From Chryseobacterium sp. (lineage in GTDB: Bacteria; Bacteroidota; Bacteroidia; Flavobacteriales; Weeksellaceae): a DNA stretch of 7,494 bases. The notes beneath the pieces are model-generated. The model was not told the DNA's origin. It was given only the letters and a program-made list of their open reading frames with translations, and ran no database searches. The stretch spans positions 1-7,494 of the forward strand of contig JAGNPP010000122.1 of the NCBI GenBank assembly GCA_017989575.1, in the 5' to 3' direction. Below, one piece after another: positions 7,093 to 7,494 of this stretch; the first letter of the stretch is position 1, and every line of letters starts with the position of its first letter. Position numbers and translations under genes: made by a program.

Positions 7093-7494
7093 TTAAGAAG
7101 GATCTACTAAAAACAATGGTTGATCGTATTCTACCGGAGAAGCGTCATCAACTAAGATTTTTACAATTTTTCCGCTAACTTCTGATTCTATCTGGTTGAA
7201 AAGTTTCATTGCTTCAATCACACACACCGTTTTTCCTTCTGTTACAGAATCGCCTACGTTTACGAAAACATCTTTGTCTGGAGATGGTTTTCTGTAGAAA
7301 GTCCCAATCATTGGAGATTTGATTGTGATATATTTGCTGTCATCTGTAGAGCTAGTGGCTTCAGAACCTGCAGCCGAAGCTACTGGGTTGGCAGCCGGAG
7401 CAGAAACTGGAGTCTGATATGCAACTTGAGGAGTGACATAGCTTACAGGCTCACCTCCAAGTGGTGTTTTGATATAGATTTCGAAGTCTTTATT
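7093..7494 (-). CDS. accB: Acetyl-CoA carboxylase biotin carboxyl carrier protein (5' end outside window)
   Basis: The frame is open from the right edge to TAA at 7093-7095 and gives the last 133 residues. Compared with about 156 residues in E. coli AccB, some 25-30 N-terminal residues are missing off the window. The visible part begins [14 protein letters not shown]. An Ala/Pro/Ser-rich flexible linker follows (for example [14 protein letters not shown]), then the biotinyl domain from about [14 protein letters not shown]. The biotin attachment site is [10 protein letters not shown], and the modified lysine is encoded at 7204-7206. MKL replaces the more common MKM, a variation seen in functional carrier proteins. 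The protein carries biotin between AccC and the carboxyltransferase. An internal ATG at 7309-7311 is not the start, because the preceding 61 codons are open and match the linker and N-terminal domain of the family. Confidence 0.96.
   Translation of the reverse strand, partial: NKDFEIYIKTPLGGEPVSYVTPQVAYQTPVSAPAANPVASAAGSEATSSTDDSKYITIKSPMIGTFYRKPSPDKDVFVNVGDSVTEGKTVCVIEAMKLFNQIESEVSGKIVKILVDDASPVEYDQPLFLVDPS

Noticed and set aside
1..7494. Mobile elements, CRISPR arrays, tRNA or rRNA genes, toxin-antitoxin or defence genes
   Set aside because: I looked for transposase-like proteins, terminal inverted repeats, regular spacer repeats and conserved RNA sequences and saw none. All large open frames are explained by glycosyltransferases, rocD and accBC, so I do not claim a new system here.

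Overview
The window looks like chromosomal DNA of a member of the Bacteroidota, most likely a flavobacterium of the Weeksellaceae type (Chryseobacterium and relatives). The basis is low GC content, absence of clear Shine-Dalgarno sequences before most starts, TAnnTTTG-type promoter elements, and the character of the AccB, AccC and ornithine aminotransferase proteins. The genus is an inference; no rRNA or other marker gene is present.

Left part (1-4287, + strand): the end of a surface-polysaccharide type gene cluster. After the last 20 codons of an unidentified gene (2-64) come four glycosyltransferase genes packed head to tail. One is a GT2-family (GT-A fold) enzyme (144-794) and three are GT4-family (GT-B fold) enzymes (810-2036, 2075-3226, 3208-4287). 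Gaps are 15 and 38 bases, and the last two genes overlap by 19 bases. Both of those last two genes appear to start at TTG. Such runs normally build the repeat unit of an O-antigen, capsule or exopolysaccharide by sequential sugar transfer at the cytoplasmic face of the inner membrane. No polymerase, flippase or sugar-nucleotide gene is visible here, so the glycan cannot be named.

Right part (4284-7494, - strand): core metabolism. Reading in the direction of transcription (right to left), accB (5' end outside the window) is followed by accC. These are the biotin carboxyl carrier and biotin carboxylase subunits of acetyl-CoA carboxylase, which starts fatty acid synthesis. A strong hairpin terminator (5585-5617) follows accC. 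Then comes rocD, ornithine aminotransferase, whose stop codon overlaps the stop codon of the last glycosyltransferase by four bases (4284-4287).

The two parts differ in base composition, with the glycosyltransferase genes clearly more AT-rich. This fits a variable glycan locus lying against a conserved chromosomal block. I see no mobile element, CRISPR array, tRNA, rRNA or recognisable new system. The points worth a second look are small: the paired TTG starts, two promoter-like elements before the third glycosyltransferase, the convergent stop overlap, a 7-base tandem repeat between accB and accC, and a possible 29-codon ORF filling the gap before the first glycosyltransferase. There is no gene-free stretch longer than about 100 bases.
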